In this document: positions 47,201-59,396 of the stretch, one piece after another
How the letters are laid out: each line of letters begins with the position of its first letter
How positions within the stretch are numbered: position 1 is the first letter of the stretch
Source of the DNA: RHKX01 sp963745755
Lineage (GTDB): Bacteria > Actinomycetota > Thermoleophilia > Solirubrobacterales > 70-9
Length of the DNA stretch: 64,000 bases
Reading direction: 5' to 3'
NCBI GenBank assembly: GCA_963745755.1
Contig: CAVUYP010000001.1
Coordinates: 372,001-436,000 of the forward strand
Translations under genes and position numbers: made by a program
The notes under the pieces: generated by a model
Seen by the model: only the letters and a program-made list of their open reading frames with translations
The model's database searches: none
Told to the model about the DNA's origin: nothing

Positions 47201-48433
47201 GTGGCAAGAATCCTGATCGGCGTCAGCGGTGGCATCGCCGCCTACAAGGCGGTCGAGCTGGCCCGGCTGGCGACCCTGGCCGGTCACGGCGTGCGGGTGA
47301 CGATGACCGACGCCGCGGCGCGGTTCGTCGGCCCGGCGACCTTCGAGGGGATCACCGGCGCCCCGGTCCTGACCGACGAGTTCAGCCGCGACCCGATGCG
47401 CGGCACCTACCCGGGCGAGGGCCTGCCCGCCCACGACCCGATCTCCCACCTCGCCGTCGTCGCGGGCGCCGGCGCGTTCGTCGTCGCGCCGGCCTCGGCG
47501 AACACGCTCGCCAAGCTCGCGACCGGGATCTGCGACTCCTTCCTGACCACCTCCTTCCTCGCCTGCACGGCGCCGCGGATCGTCGCTCCGGCGATGAACG
47601 AGCGGATGTGGGAGGCCGAGGCGACCCGGGCGAACGTCGCGACCCTGCGCGAGCGCGGGGTCGCTCGTGCTCGAGCCGGGGGAGGGGGCGCTCGCCTCGC
47701 GTGGCGAGCAGGGGACCGGGCGGATGCCCGAGCCCACCGAGATCCTCGCCGCGATCGAGGCCGACGCTCGCCGGTCCCGGGGGCGATCTCGCCGGCCGCC
47801 GGGTGCTCGTCAGCGCCGGCGGCACCCGTGAGCCGATCGACCCGGTCCGCTTCATCGGCAATCGCTCGAGCGGCCGGATGGGGATCGCACTCGCCGAGGC
47901 GGCCGCCCGCCGCGGCGCCGACGTGACCCTGATCGCCGCCAACGTCGCGCTGCCGACGAGCGCCGCGATCGAGCGGGTCGACGTGTCCAGCGCCGCCGAG
48001 CTCGAGGCCGCCGCCCGGGCCGGGTTCGCAGGCGCCGATCTGCTCCTGATGGCGGCGGCGGTCGCCGATTTCCGTCCCGCCGCCCCGCACGACTGCGAAG
48101 CTGGTTCGCGAGCAGGGTGGCTCGCTGAGCCTCGAGCTCGAGCCGACCGCCGACGTCCTCGCCGGCCTCGCCGCCGAACGCCGCGACGGGCAGGTGCTGG
48201 TCGGCTTCGCGGCCGAGCACGGCGGCGACTTCCTCGCCCGAGCCCGCGGCAAGCTCGCCCGCAAGGGGATCGACGCGATCGTCGTCAACGACGTCTCCGA
48301 CGCCACGATCGGCTTCGAGAGCGTCGAGAACGAGGTGACGGTCGTCACCGCCGGCGACGAGATCAGCCTCCCGCGGGGCTCGAAGCGCGAGGTCGCCGGG
48401 GCGATCCTCGACCGCGTCGCGGAGCTGGGCTGA
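47201..48433 (+). CDS. coaBC: CoaBC, bifunctional phosphopantothenoylcysteine synthetase/decarboxylase (three one-base frame disruptions)
   Basis: Makes 4'-phosphopantetheine precursors for CoA. The CoaC half shows GVSGGIAAYKAVELARLA, FVVAPASANTLAKLATG and the APAMNERMWE active-site loop. The CoaB half shows RRVLVSAGGTREPIDPVRFI with NRSSGRMG, and later GFAAEHGGDFLARARGKLARKG. Frame slips near 47661, 47768 and 48097 are each one extra base. Repair gives 409 aa, the usual length. GTG start, 51 bases after rpoZ. Confidence 0.92.
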
Positions 48434-48477
48434 GCCGCCCGACGGGCCGGTCCCCGCTCGTTCCTACACTTCCTGCC

Positions 48478-49649
48478 GTGAAGGACGTGATGATCCTCGG
48501 CTCGACCGGCTCGATCGGCGAGCAGGCGATCGACGTGATCGGGCGCTCCGGCGAGCTCCGGATCGCCGGGCTGAGCGCCGATTCGAGCTGGCGAGGCATT
48601 GCTCGCCCAGGCCGAGGCGGCCGGCGTCGGCACCGTGGCGCTCGCCGACGAGACGGCGGCGGCGGCCGCCCGCGACTCGGGCTGGGCCGGCACCGTGCTC
48701 GCCGGCGAGGAGGGCATCCGCGAGTTGATCGTCCGCACCGAGCCCGACGTCGTCCTCAACGCGATCGTCGGCTCCGCCGGCCTCGGGCCGACGATCATGG
48801 CGCTCAGCGAGGGCATCGAGCTGGCCCTGGCCAACAAGGAGAGCCTGGTCGTCGGCGGCGATCTGGTGATGGCGCTCTCGGAGGCGTCCGGCGCCCGGAT
48901 CGTCCCGGTCGACTCCGAGCACTCCGCCCTGCACCAGCTGATCCGCTCGGAGCCGCCGGGGGTCGTCGAGCGGTCTCGTCCTGACCGCCTCCGGCGGTCC
49001 CTTCCGGGGCCGCACCGACCTCGCCGCGGTCAGCCGCGAGGAGGCGCTCGCGCACCCGACCTGGGAGATGGGCGGCAAGATCACGATCGACTCGGCGACG
49101 CTGATGAACAAGGGCCTGGAGCTGATCGAGGCCCATCACCTGTTCGCGGTCCCGTACGAGCGGATCGACGTCGTCGTCCACCCGCAGTCGCTGATCCACT
49201 CGCTGATCAGCCTGATCGACGGCTCGATGCTGGCCCACCTCGGCCACCCCGACATGCGGGTGCCGATCGCCTACGCCCTGCACGGGCCCGAGCGGATCGA
49301 GCTGCCGGTCGAGCCGCTCGACCTCGCCGCCGTCGGCGCGCTCGACTTCGAGGAACCCGACACCGACGCCTTCCCGTGCCTGCGTCTGGCCCGTGAGGCC
49401 GGCGAGCCGCCGGCGGCATGGCGCCCTGCGTGCTCAACGCCGCCAACGAGGTCGCCGTCGGCGGCCTTCCTCGCCGGCGAGATCGGTTTCACGGGCATCC
49501 CGGCGCTGGTCGAGCGCGTCCTCGAGGCGATGCCGGCGCCGGCGCCGGCCCACTTCGCCGACCTCTTCGAGTGCGACGCCGAGGCCCGTCGCCGGGCCGG
49601 TGACGAGCTCGGCGCGGTGGCTGCGATCGCGAACGGGGGTGCCGGGTGA
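48478..49649 (+). CDS. dxr: 1-deoxy-D-xylulose 5-phosphate reductoisomerase (four frame disruptions)
   Basis: Second step of the MEP isoprenoid pathway. NADPH loop MILGSTGSIGEQAID, LANKESLVVGGDLV, substrate loops VDSEHSALHQLI and TASGGPFRG, EMGGKITIDSATLMNKGLE and VLNAANEVAV are all recognisable in shifting frames. Slips occur near 48593, 48975, 49410 and 49460. The one near 49410 needs either two extra bases or one missing base. Repaired length is about 389 aa. GTG 48478 with TACACT seven bases upstream. The stop overlaps rseP. Confidence 0.92.
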
Positions 49650-50774
49650 GCTGGCTGCTGGCGATCGCCGGCTTCGCGATGCTCGTCGTCCTCCACGAGG
49701 CCGGGCACTTCACCGCCGCCAAGTGCGGTCGGGATGCGGGTCGAGCGCTTCTTCCTGTTCTTCCCGCCCAAGGTCGTCTCGATCAGGCGCGGCGAGACCG
49801 AGTACGGGATCGGCGCGATTCCGCTCGGCGGCTTCGTGAAGATCACCGGGATGAACCCGGAGGAGGAGATCCCTCCCGAGGTCGTCGACCGCGCCTACTA
49901 TCGCCAGCCGGTCTGGAAGCGGATCGTCGTGATCGCCGCCGGTCCGTTCGTGAACATCGTCCTGGCGCTGATCCTGTTCTTCGCGCTCGCGGTCGGCTTC
50001 GGGCTCGACACCGGCCCGACCAACCGGGTCGGGACCGTCAGCCCCGACCTGCCCGCGGCCAACCTGCTGCAGCCCGGCGACAAGCTCGTCTCGGTCGACG
50101 GCGAGCGGGTCGGCGACCTGCCGCCGGCGAAGCTCGCCGAGGCGGTCCGCGACCAGGTCGCGACCCACACGCTGCGCCGGCACGCCGACCGACGGCTGCG
50201 TCGCGACCACGGCCGCGAAGCTGAAGGTGATCCGCGACGGCAGCCCGGTCACGGTCCGCGTCAAGCCGGCAGTACGACGCTGCCGGAGCAGGTCCCCGGC
50301 GGCCCGCCGTCGAGCCGCGGATGGTGGTCGGGTTCGGCTACGAGCCGAAGCGCGAGACCGTGCCGCGCGGGGGAGGCAGCGAGCTTCGCCGTCGACCGGC
50401 TCTGGTACGTGACGTCGCAGACGGCGACCGTCTTCTCGCGCATCCTCGACCCGCAGGTGCGCGATCAGATCTCCGGGGTCGTCGGCGCCACCGAGGTGAC
50501 CCGGCAGAGCTTCGAGTTCGACACCCGTCAGGCGATCGGCGTCCTCGCCGTGATCAGCCTCTCGCTCGGGCTGATCAACCTGCTGCCGTTCCTGCCGCTC
50601 GACGGCGGCCACATCTTCTGGGCGATCGTCGAGAAGATCCGCGGCCGGCCGGTGCCGCTGCGGATCATGGAACGCTCGGGGATGATCGGCTTCGCGCTCG
50701 TCCTGATCCTGTTCGTGATCGGGCTCGAGAACGACATCGGGCGGCTCACCGGCGAGGGCTTCAACGTCCGCTGA
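49646..50774 (+). CDS. rseP: RseP/Rip1-type site-2 zinc metalloprotease (four one-base frame disruptions)
   Basis: Intramembrane protease that cleaves anti-sigma factors and other membrane substrates. HEAGHFTAAK holds the zinc motif in TM1. Then FFPPKVVSIRRGETEYGIGAIPLGGFVKI, a TM, a PDZ domain (LLQPGDKLVSVDGERVG) and the C-terminal NLLPFLPLDGGHIFW with the third ligand Asp. Slips near 49726, 50176, 50266 and 50367 are each one extra base. Repaired length is about 374 aa. Overlaps dxr by GTGA, a conserved pair. Confidence 0.9.
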
Positions 50775-50842
50775 GCGGCGTTGCCGCTGCGTTGCGCTAG
50801 TTTTCGGAGCCACCCCGAGCACCCTGGAGGAGGGCACTGAGG

Positions 50843-52654
50843 ATGGAAGCGACCGCTGCTGAGCGCTACACGAGTGGTGGACCCGGAGTCGAACCTGCTG
50901 TGACGAGCTTCCCGGCGGCGTTCCATGCGACCGTCGCCCGGCTCGGCGAGCGGCGATGCGATCATCGAGGGCGAGAAGTCGGTCAGCTGGAACGAGCTGC
51001 GCGCTCAGGCCCGGGCCGTGGCCGGCGGACTGGCCTCGCTCGGCGTCGGCAAGGGCGACACCGTCGCGCTGATGCTCAACAACCGGCTCGAGTTCTTTCC
51101 GATCGATCTCGGCGCGGTGACGCTCGGCGCCGTCCCGTTCTCGATCTACCAGACCGCCTCGCCCGAGCAGATCGCCTACGTCGTCGGCGACGCCGGCGCC
51201 AAGGTCGCGATCGTCGAGAAGGCCTTCCTCGACACCTTCGAGAAGGCGCGCGAGGAGCTGCCCGGGATCGAGCACCTGATCGTCCTCGACGGCGAGGGCG
51301 GGACGATGAGCTACGACGAGCTGATCGCCACCGATCCCGGAATTCGACGACGCGGCCGCCGCCGCCGGCGTCGAGCTCGACGACCTGCTGACGCTGATCT
51401 ACACCTCGGGGACGACCGGACCGCCGAAGGGCGTCGAGCTGACCCATCGCAACCTGCTCGGCCTCGTCTCCGGCGTCGACGACCTGATCGACTTCCCGGA
51501 GGAGGGAGGCAAGATCATCTCCTGGCTGCCGGCCGCCCACATCGCCGAGCGCGGCGCCCACTACTACCTGCCGCTGACGAAGGGCGGCACCGTCTCGGTC
51601 TGTCCCGATCCCCGGCAGATCATCGAGTTCCTGCCGACCGTCCGGCCGACCTGGTTCTTCGCCGTGCCGCGGGTCTGGGAGAAGCTCAAGGCCGGCCTCG
51701 AGACGATGATGGCGAACCTTCCCGACGACCAGCGCGAACCCGCCCAGAAGGGGCTCGAGGCGGCGATCGCCAAGGTCCGCGCTCGAGCAGGCCGGCGAGG
51801 AGGTCCCGGCCGAGATCGAGGCCGCCGCGCAGGCCATGGAGGAGCAGATGTTCGGCAACCTGCGAGCCCATCTCGGGCTCGACCAGGTCGCCGCCGTCAA
51901 CGTCGGTGCCGCGCCGACCCCGGTCGAGGTGCTCGAGTTCTTCCACGCGATCGGGATCCCGGTCGCCGAGCTCTGGGGCATGTCGGAGACCTGCGGCGCG
52001 GCGACCGTCAACCCGCCCGGCAAGGTCAAGCTCGGCACCGTCGGCCCGCCGATGCCCGGCGTCGAGATCCGGCTCGCCGAGGACGGCGAGGTGCAGGTCC
52101 GTGGCAGCCTGATCATGGCCGGCTACCGGAACCTTCCCGACAAGACGGCGGAGACGATCGACGACGAGCGCTGGCTGTCGACCGGCGACATCGGCGAGAT
52201 CGACGCCGACGGCTACCTGAAGATCGTCGACCGCAAGAAGGAGCTGATCATCAACGCCGCCGGCAAGAACATGTCGCCGGCGTCGATCGAGTCGAACCTG
52301 AAGGCGGCGAGCCCGCTGATCGGGCAGGCGGTCGCGGTCGGCGACGCGCGCCCCTACAACGTGGCGCTGATCGTCCTCGACTCCGAGTACGCGCCGGCCT
52401 GGGCCGCCAAGCAGGGCATCGAGTCGACCGACGTCGCGGCGCTGGTCGAGGACGAGAAGGTGATCGCGGCGGTCGAGGAGGCCGTCGAGTCCGCGAACGC
52501 GAAGATGTCCCGCGTCGAGCAGATCAAGAAGTTCAAGCTGCTGCCCGAGGAATGGATGCCGGGAGGCGACGAGCTGACGCCGACGATGAAGCTGAAGCGC
52601 CGCCCGATCGGCGAGAAGTACGAGGCCGAGATCGAGGCGCTCTACGCCAAGTAG
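50843..52654 (+). CDS. Long-chain fatty-acid-CoA ligase (three one-base frame disruptions)
   Basis: AMP-forming acyl-CoA synthetase of the FAA1/FadD15 type. ATP loop LIYTSGTTGPPKGVELTHRN, SWLPAAHIAERG, PRVWEKLKAGLE, ELWGMSETCGAATVNP, WLSTGDIGEIDADGYLKIVD and KELIINAAGKNMSPASIE are all present. Slips near 50953, 51342 and 51790 are one extra base each. Repaired length is 602 aa. ATG 50843 is preceded by GGAGGAGGG. Likely supplies acyl-CoA for lipids, in keeping with the desaturase further downstream. Confidence 0.92.
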
Positions 52655-53813
52655 CGGGCCGGACGAGATCCCGGCCGACCGCGGGGGGCCGGGTCGCCCG
52701 ATCGGTCAGGCGTTCGAGATCGAGACGCCCGAGGAGCTCGCCGTCCATCTCGAGGCCGGTCGCGGCCTCGGCGACGCCGTCGTCCAGGGCGTCGACCTCG
52801 GCGCCGTCGACGCCGACTGGAACGCGGTCGAGCTCGAGGGATCCTGCTTCGTCGGCTGCCGGATCCCCGACGGCGAGGTCGCGCTCGCCCTGCAGCGCCG
52901 CGGTGCGATCGTCGTCCCCGAGCTCGGCGAGGGCCGCCGTCCCTATCGCGTCTACCCGCCGCGGCTCTACAGCTACGAGGACCTGGTCGGCACCGGCATG
53001 GACGCCGCCGTCCACAGCTACGTGGAGTATTCGCGCAGCAGCACCGGCGACCCCGACCCCGACCATCCCGTCGAGGCGATCGCGCAGCGGCTCCACGACA
53101 CCGCGATGACCGACGCGATCTGGGACCTCGTCCGGCCCGCCGGTGAGCGTCCGCGACGGGTCGCCGGGGTGATGGGGGGCCACCGGGTCCGCCGCGACGA
53201 TCCCCGCTACCGCCGGGTCGCCGAGATCGGCTACCGGATCACCGCCGCCGGCGTGATGGTCGCGACCGGCGGCGGGCCGGGGGCGATGGAGGCGGGCAAC
53301 CTCGGCGCCTACCTGACCAGGGCGGGGGAGGTCGGCGCGATCGATCGGGCCGTGGCGATCCTCGCCCGCGCCCCGGTGGTCGAGCATCGCGACTACTCGG
53401 CCCGCGCCGAGCAGGTTCACGCCGAGCACGCGAGCGGCTCCGGGGGAACGAGCCTGGCGATCCCGACCTGGCTGTACGGGCACGAGCCGGTTGGCCGGTT
53501 CGCCTCCCACATCGCCAAGTACTTCGCGAACTCGATCCGCGAGGACGGCCTGCTGCGCGTCGCCGGGGCCGGCATCGTCTTCGCCCCCGGTGGGCCCGGC
53601 ACCGTTCAGGAGATCTTCCAGGACCTCGCCGTCAATGCCTACACCAGGGTCGGCAGTCGCGCACCGATGGTCTTCCTCGGCAGCGAGTGGTTCCGCTCGA
53701 GCGGCATCGCCGCGGTCGTCGAGCGCTTCGCCGCCGCCGCCGAGCCGCCGTTCGCCGAGCTGATCGCGGTCACCGACTCGGTCGACGAGGCGGTCGAGCG
53801 AATCGTCGGCTGA
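52653..53813 (+). CDS. LOG/TIGR00730-like Rossmann protein (start not resolved)
   Basis: The C-terminal ~270 residues contain VATGGGPGAMEAGNLGAYL and FAPGGPGTVQEIFQDL, the nucleotide-binding motifs of the LOG (lonely guy)/'lysine decarboxylase' superfamily. Family enzymes release bases from nucleoside monophosphates. Coding quality extends upstream of ATG 52998 to about 52690 (IETPEELAVHLEAGRGLGDA, then VELEGSCFVGCRIPDG), adding a ~100-aa N-terminal part. No ATG, GTG or TTG precedes it in frame, so a sequence error probably hides the start. The stop abuts the convergent ABC-F stop with no spacer. Confidence 0.75.
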   Translation, partial: SGPDEIPADRGGPGRPIGQAFEIETPEELAVHLEAGRGLGDAVVQGVDLGAVDADWNAVELEGSCFVGCRIPDGEVALALQRRGAIVVPELGEGRRPYRVYPPRLYSYEDLVGTGMDAAVHSYVEYSRSSTGDPDPDHPVEAIAQRLHDTAMTDAIWDLVRPAGERPRRVAGVMGGHRVRRDDPRYRRVAEIGYRITAAGVMVATGGGPGAMEAGNLGAYLTRAGEVGAIDRAVAILARAPVVEHRDYSARAEQVHAEHASGSGGTSLAIPTWLYGHEPVGRFASHIAKYFANSIREDGLLRVAGAGIVFAPGGPGTVQEIFQDLAVNAYTRVGSRAPMVFLGSEWFRSSGIAAVVERFAAAAEPPFAELIAVTDSVDEAVERIVG

Positions 53814-55479
<1,666 letters not shown>

Positions 55480-55631
55480 ACGGCGGCTCAGGATAGAGGC
55501 GCCGCCGCACCGGCGCGGGTCGTCTCAGCCGCACACGGCGCCGGCTATCCGACCCACGTCCCCGATCTCGGCCGGTTGAGCGGGGTCGGCGAGCGGATCG
55601 CGGTTGCGCGATTCCTGGGATACTCGTCGCG

Positions 55632-56552
55632 ATGAGGTGGAGGACTTCGAAGCTGCTCGCGGCCTTCGCCGCCGCCGTCGTCTGCGCGTGCGCGACCGCC
55701 GCCGACGCGACCGCGCTCGAGAGCTGCCCGTCGCAGGCCACCGCACGGACGATCTACAGCGCAGCGGGAGGGTTCGAGTCGATCGCTTTCGATCGCAAGG
55801 GCAGGCTGTTCTTCACCAACTCGAGCGCCGGCGAGCTGCTGATGATCCGCCGCGCCGGCGCCAAGCCCAAGGTCGTCCTCGACGGCATCGACGGTCCCGG
55901 CGGGATCGTCTTCCGCCGTAACGGCCACGTCCTCGTCGGCTTCGGCGACAACGTCGCGCAGGGAAGTGACGGCCCGGCGAACCCGGAGGCCGGCCTGATC
56001 GACGTCAACCCGAGGAACGGCAGAAGCAAGCTGTTCGTCGAGGGGCTGCAGATGGCGAACGGCGTCACCCGCGGACCGGGTGGGCAGATCTTCGCCTCGA
56101 CCGACTTCGGCACCGGCGTCGACCGGATCCTCGGCGGCGCCGTCGAGCTCGCCTGGGCGCCGCTCGACAGCTCGAACGGAATGGTCGTCGACCGCCGCAA
56201 GAAGTTCCTGTTCGTCAATCAGACGTTCACCCCGACGCCGACGATCGCCCGGGTGCCGCTCGACGACCCGACCGCGTCGATCGCCTGGTTCAGCGACGCC
56301 GGCGAGGCCGGCGCGTTCCTCGACGGTCTGACCCGCGACGCCGACGGCAACCTCTATGCGGCCGCGAACGGATCCGGCGCCGTCTGGAAGGTCAGCGGCC
56401 GCAGGGACGGCTGCATCCTCTGGCAGGGCCCGCCGTTCCCGCGCGGGCCGAGCGACCTCGCCTTCGGGCGCGGCAAGGGCCGGTTCGCGAAGGGGAGCCT
56501 GTTCGCGACGACATTCGGCGGCGAGCTGTTGCAGCTCCGTCACGCCCGCTGA
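55632..56552 (+). CDS. Secreted SMP-30/gluconolactonase-like beta-propeller protein
   Basis: 306 aa with a signal peptide (KLLAAFAAAVVCACATAADA). Repeated blades read like FESIAFDRKGRLFFTNSSAGE, VLVGFGDNVAQGSDG, MANGVTRGPGGQIFASTDFG and FLDGLTRDADGNLYAAANGSG, the SMP-30/strictosidine-synthase style of six-bladed propeller with metal-binding Asn/Asp. The substrate is unknown. It may be a periplasmic or surface lactonase. Divergent from ettA, monocistronic. Confidence 0.78.
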   Translation: MRWRTSKLLAAFAAAVVCACATAADATALESCPSQATARTIYSAAGGFESIAFDRKGRLFFTNSSAGELLMIRRAGAKPKVVLDGIDGPGGIVFRRNGHVLVGFGDNVAQGSDGPANPEAGLIDVNPRNGRSKLFVEGLQMANGVTRGPGGQIFASTDFGTGVDRILGGAVELAWAPLDSSNGMVVDRRKKFLFVNQTFTPTPTIARVPLDDPTASIAWFSDAGEAGAFLDGLTRDADGNLYAAANGSGAVWKVSGRRDGCILWQGPPFPRGPSDLAFGRGKGRFAKGSLFATTFGGELLQLRHAR

Positions 56553-56629
56553 TCCGCCGCGGCCGGAGGGATTCGGTCATCGCCGCCGCTCGCCGGCGTC
56601 CGGCCGGCGGGCGCCGCTAGCCTGTGTAT

Positions 56630-57940
56630 ATGGCTTCGAAGCGGCAGATATTCGTCGGCGGGGTTCCGATCGGGGGCGGCGCCCCGGTCGCGGTCCAGAC
56701 GATGACCAAGACCGAGACGGCGAACCTCGCCGCGACGATGGAGCAGATTCGTACCGTCGCCGACGCCGGCGCCGACCTCGTCCGGGTCGCCGTCCCGCGC
56801 GAGAAGGACGCCGACGCGCTGCGGACGATCGTCAAGGAGTCGCCGATCCCGGTCATCGCCGACATCCACTTCAACCACACGCTCGCCCTCAAGGCGATCG
56901 ACGCCGGCGCCGACTGCATCCGCCTCAACCCCGGCAACATCGGCGGCCGCGACAAGGTCGCCGAGGTCGCGGTCAAGGCGACCGAGCACGGCGTCCCGAT
57001 GCGGATCGGCGTCAACTCCGGTTCGTTGCCCAAGCATCTTCACGAGCTCGAGCGCCGGGCTCCGGTCGAGGCGCTCGTCGGCGCCGCGGTCGAGTTCGTC
57101 GATCTCATGGAGGGCCTCGACTTCACCGACTTCAAGGTCTCGATCAAGTCGACCAACGTGCCGAACACGATTGCCGCCAACCGGCTGCTCGCCGAGAAGA
57201 TCCCCTACCCGATCCACCTCGGCATCACCGAGGCGGGGACGAAGTGGTCCGGCGCCCTGAAGTCCTCGGTCGGGCTCGGGACGCTGCTCGCCGATGGGGT
57301 CGGCGACACGATCCGGATCAGCCTCTCGACGTTCCACGCCGAGGAGGAGGTCAAGGTCGCCTGGGAGATCCTCAAGGCGCTGCAGCTGCGCGAGCGCGGG
57401 CCGGTCCTGATCGCCTGCCCGACCTGCGGCCGCCTGCAGTTCGACATGGACACCGTCGTCGCCGAGATCGAACAGCGGCTCGAGGCCTACACCGAGCCGG
57501 TCGAGGTCGCGGTGCTCGGCTGCGCCGTCAACGGCATCGGCGAGGCGTCCCACGCCGACTTCGGGATCACCGGCGCCAAGGACGAGGGCCTGATCTTCGC
57601 CCACGGCAAGCCGCTGCGGAAGATCCCCCAGGAGCAGCTCGTCGAGGCCCTCTTCGAGGAGATCGACAAGTCGCTCGGGCGCGATGGCAAGGTCGAGGTC
57701 GACGAGTCGGAGGCCACCGAGGGCGCCGAGTGGCTGCGCCGCATCGAGGAGGAGAACGCCGGCGACCTCACCCCCGAGAAGCTCGCCGCGATGGAGAAGG
57801 CCGCGGCCGAGAACGGCGAGGACATCACCGCCCCGGGCGACGGCGAGCCCTATCTGAAGCCGGTTCGCCCGAAGGGCAAGAAGGTCGAGCTCGGCGAGGA
57901 TGCCTCGCCGACCAGCGGCCGTCGCTTCACCCGCGCCTAG
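56630..57940 (+). CDS. ispG: 4-hydroxy-3-methylbut-2-en-1-yl diphosphate synthase IspG
   Basis: 4Fe-4S enzyme of the MEP pathway that converts MEcPP to HMBPP. 436 aa, intact: QTMTKTETANLAATMEQI, IADIHFNHTLALKAI, RLNPGNIGG, the cluster Cys in CPTCGRLQFD, and LGCAVNGIGEASHADFGI. The last ~55 residues are an acidic extension rich in Glu and Ala, absent from E. coli IspG. TAGCCT seven bases before the ATG predicts a leaderless transcript. In many actinobacteria ispG follows dxr-rseP directly, whereas here four genes intervene. Confidence 0.96.
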   Translation: MASKRQIFVGGVPIGGGAPVAVQTMTKTETANLAATMEQIRTVADAGADLVRVAVPREKDADALRTIVKESPIPVIADIHFNHTLALKAIDAGADCIRLNPGNIGGRDKVAEVAVKATEHGVPMRIGVNSGSLPKHLHELERRAPVEALVGAAVEFVDLMEGLDFTDFKVSIKSTNVPNTIAANRLLAEKIPYPIHLGITEAGTKWSGALKSSVGLGTLLADGVGDTIRISLSTFHAEEEVKVAWEILKALQLRERGPVLIACPTCGRLQFDMDTVVAEIEQRLEAYTEPVEVAVLGCAVNGIGEASHADFGITGAKDEGLIFAHGKPLRKIPQEQLVEALFEEIDKSLGRDGKVEVDESEATEGAEWLRRIEEENAGDLTPEKLAAMEKAAAENGEDITAPGDGEPYLKPVRPKGKKVELGEDASPTSGRRFTRA

Positions 57941-57961
57941 CGCCGCCGCCGCCACTCACCG

Positions 57962-58018
57962 CCCGACTGCACTCACCACCCGACTGCACTCCACCGCACC
58001 CGACTGCACTCCACCGCC
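57962..58018. repeat. Short tandem repeat, three copies of ~17-20 bp
   Basis: CCCGACTGCACTC followed by an ACC-type spacer occurs at 57962, 57979 and 57999, just after ispG and running into palindrome copy B. Unit lengths are 17, 20 and 20 bases. There is no gene in the 210-base gap to the next (convergent) gene. Confidence 0.75.
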
Positions 58019-58065
58019 GAGGTCGAGGAAACCGGCAATAGTCGCCCCTTTCCTCGACCTCGGCG
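58015..58065. repeat. 51-bp palindromic element, copy B (17-17-17)
   Basis: Arms 58015-58031 and 58049-58065 are perfect 17-base reverse complements around a 17-base centre. The centre resembles copy A (23116-23166), including GGC and GCCCC flanks that can extend the stem. Like copy A it lies between convergent genes. Overall identity with copy A is 45 of 51 bases. Confidence 0.85.
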
Positions 58066-58150
58066 ATGGGTGTGGCGATGGGTGTGCGGCGATGGTCCGG
58101 CGCGTGGGTCCGGCGCGCGGGGCCGGTCGGGGGCGGGGGCGGGGGAGTGC

Positions 58151-59332
58151 TCAGCGGCGGGCCGGCGTCCGTAGCGCCAGCTCGATCTCGAAGCGGGCAC
58201 GCGGGTCGTCGAGCTGGTCGCCGAGCAGCTCGCGGAGGCGGGCGATCCGGTAGCGGACCGTCTGCGGGTGGACGTCGAGGTCGGCGGCGGTCGGCGCGAT
58301 CGCGCCGAGGTTGGCGAGCCAGCTCGCCAGCGTCGCAGTGAGCCGGGCCCGGCTGGCCTCGGTCTCGGAGTCGAGCGCGGCGAGGCGGCGGTCGCGGAGG
58401 CGTGCCAGCCGGGGTGCGGCCGCGGCGAGGATCAGCCCGGCGAGGTGCTCGTCGGTCCGCAGCAGCCCCCGGCCCGTGCCGAGCGCGCCCGCGGTCCGCG
58501 CCGCCTGCGCGGCCTCGGCCTCGCGCCAGGACGTCGCGACCGCCTCGGTGGCGACCGCCGGGCCGAGCGTGAGCGGGCGGTCGCCGGCCGCAGCGGCGAG
58601 CAGCTCGGTCGCTCCCGGTGCGCCGGGATCGGAGACGATCAGACAGCCGACGTCCTCGAGCGAGGCCGACAACGTCTCCGGGCCGAGGCGGCGGGCGATC
58701 GCACCGACGTCGTCGCGGCCGCAGGCCGCCGCGGCCACGGACCCCGGCAGCGGCCATCCGGCGGCGGCGGCGAGGCGCTCGATCTCTGCCCGGCCAGCCT
58801 CGGCGAGCAGCGCTGTGAGCAGCCGCGAGCGGCGGATCTCGCGCTCGCCCTCGCGCTCCGACTGGGCGTCGGCGTAGCCCTCGACTGACTCCGACGAGAG
58901 CTCGTCGATGTAGGCGAAGATCGCGTCGGCGAGCTCGTAGACCCGCTGCGGCGGGTGCCCGGCCCGGTCGGCGGCCTCGCTGGTCCGCCGCCATGCCACC
59001 CGGGCGCCGATCCGGTAGGCGGCCTGCAGCGAGTCGAGGCTGCGGCCCTGCCGGAACTCGCCGCGGCCGAGTCCGACGTAGACGTCGCGCCCGCCGGCGC
59101 GGTCGGCATCGGGGTCGCGGACCAGGGCGGCGAACTGCTTCAGCGCCTCGTCGACGCCGATCCGGATGCCGCGGCCGAACGAGCCCTCGAGCGGCCGTGC
59201 GTACTCGGGGACCTCGCGGGCGATCGTCTCGAGGATCTCCTCGGCGAGGTCGGGAAGCACCTCCTCGATCGCCGGGGCGAGGGCCGGATCGACGCTCCAA
59301 ATCGATGTCGCTTTATCACTAATCAACAACAT
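58151..59332 (-). CDS. PucR/CdaR-family transcriptional regulator
   Basis: 393 aa. An N-terminal helical region (EVLPDLAEEILETIAREVPEY), a middle GGDEF-like degenerate domain (YVGLGRGEFRQGRSLDSLQAA region and after), and a C-terminal PucR helix-turn-helix with TLASWLANLGAIAPTAADL then DVHPQTVRYRIARLRELLG. Divergently oriented to the desaturase with about 64 bases between starts, so it probably controls that gene. ATG 59332 sits in an AT-rich patch unusual for this window. Confidence 0.85.
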   Translation of the reverse strand: MLLISDKATSIWSVDPALAPAIEEVLPDLAEEILETIAREVPEYARPLEGSFGRGIRIGVDEALKQFAALVRDPDADRAGGRDVYVGLGRGEFRQGRSLDSLQAAYRIGARVAWRRTSEAADRAGHPPQRVYELADAIFAYIDELSSESVEGYADAQSEREGEREIRRSRLLTALLAEAGRAEIERLAAAAGWPLPGSVAAAACGRDDVGAIARRLGPETLSASLEDVGCLIVSDPGAPGATELLAAAAGDRPLTLGPAVATEAVATSWREAEAAQAARTAGALGTGRGLLRTDEHLAGLILAAAAPRLARLRDRRLAALDSETEASRARLTATLASWLANLGAIAPTAADLDVHPQTVRYRIARLRELLGDQLDDPRARFEIELALRTPARR

Positions 59333-59396
59333 TCTCTCATCAGATCGTTTACGGAGGCGAAGAAACTGACCGAGAGCAATATCTACGATCGGCGCC

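Noticed and set aside
57962..58065. A CRISPR-like array in the repeats after ispG
   Set aside because: Units are directly adjacent without spacers, only three copies exist, and no cas gene is nearby.
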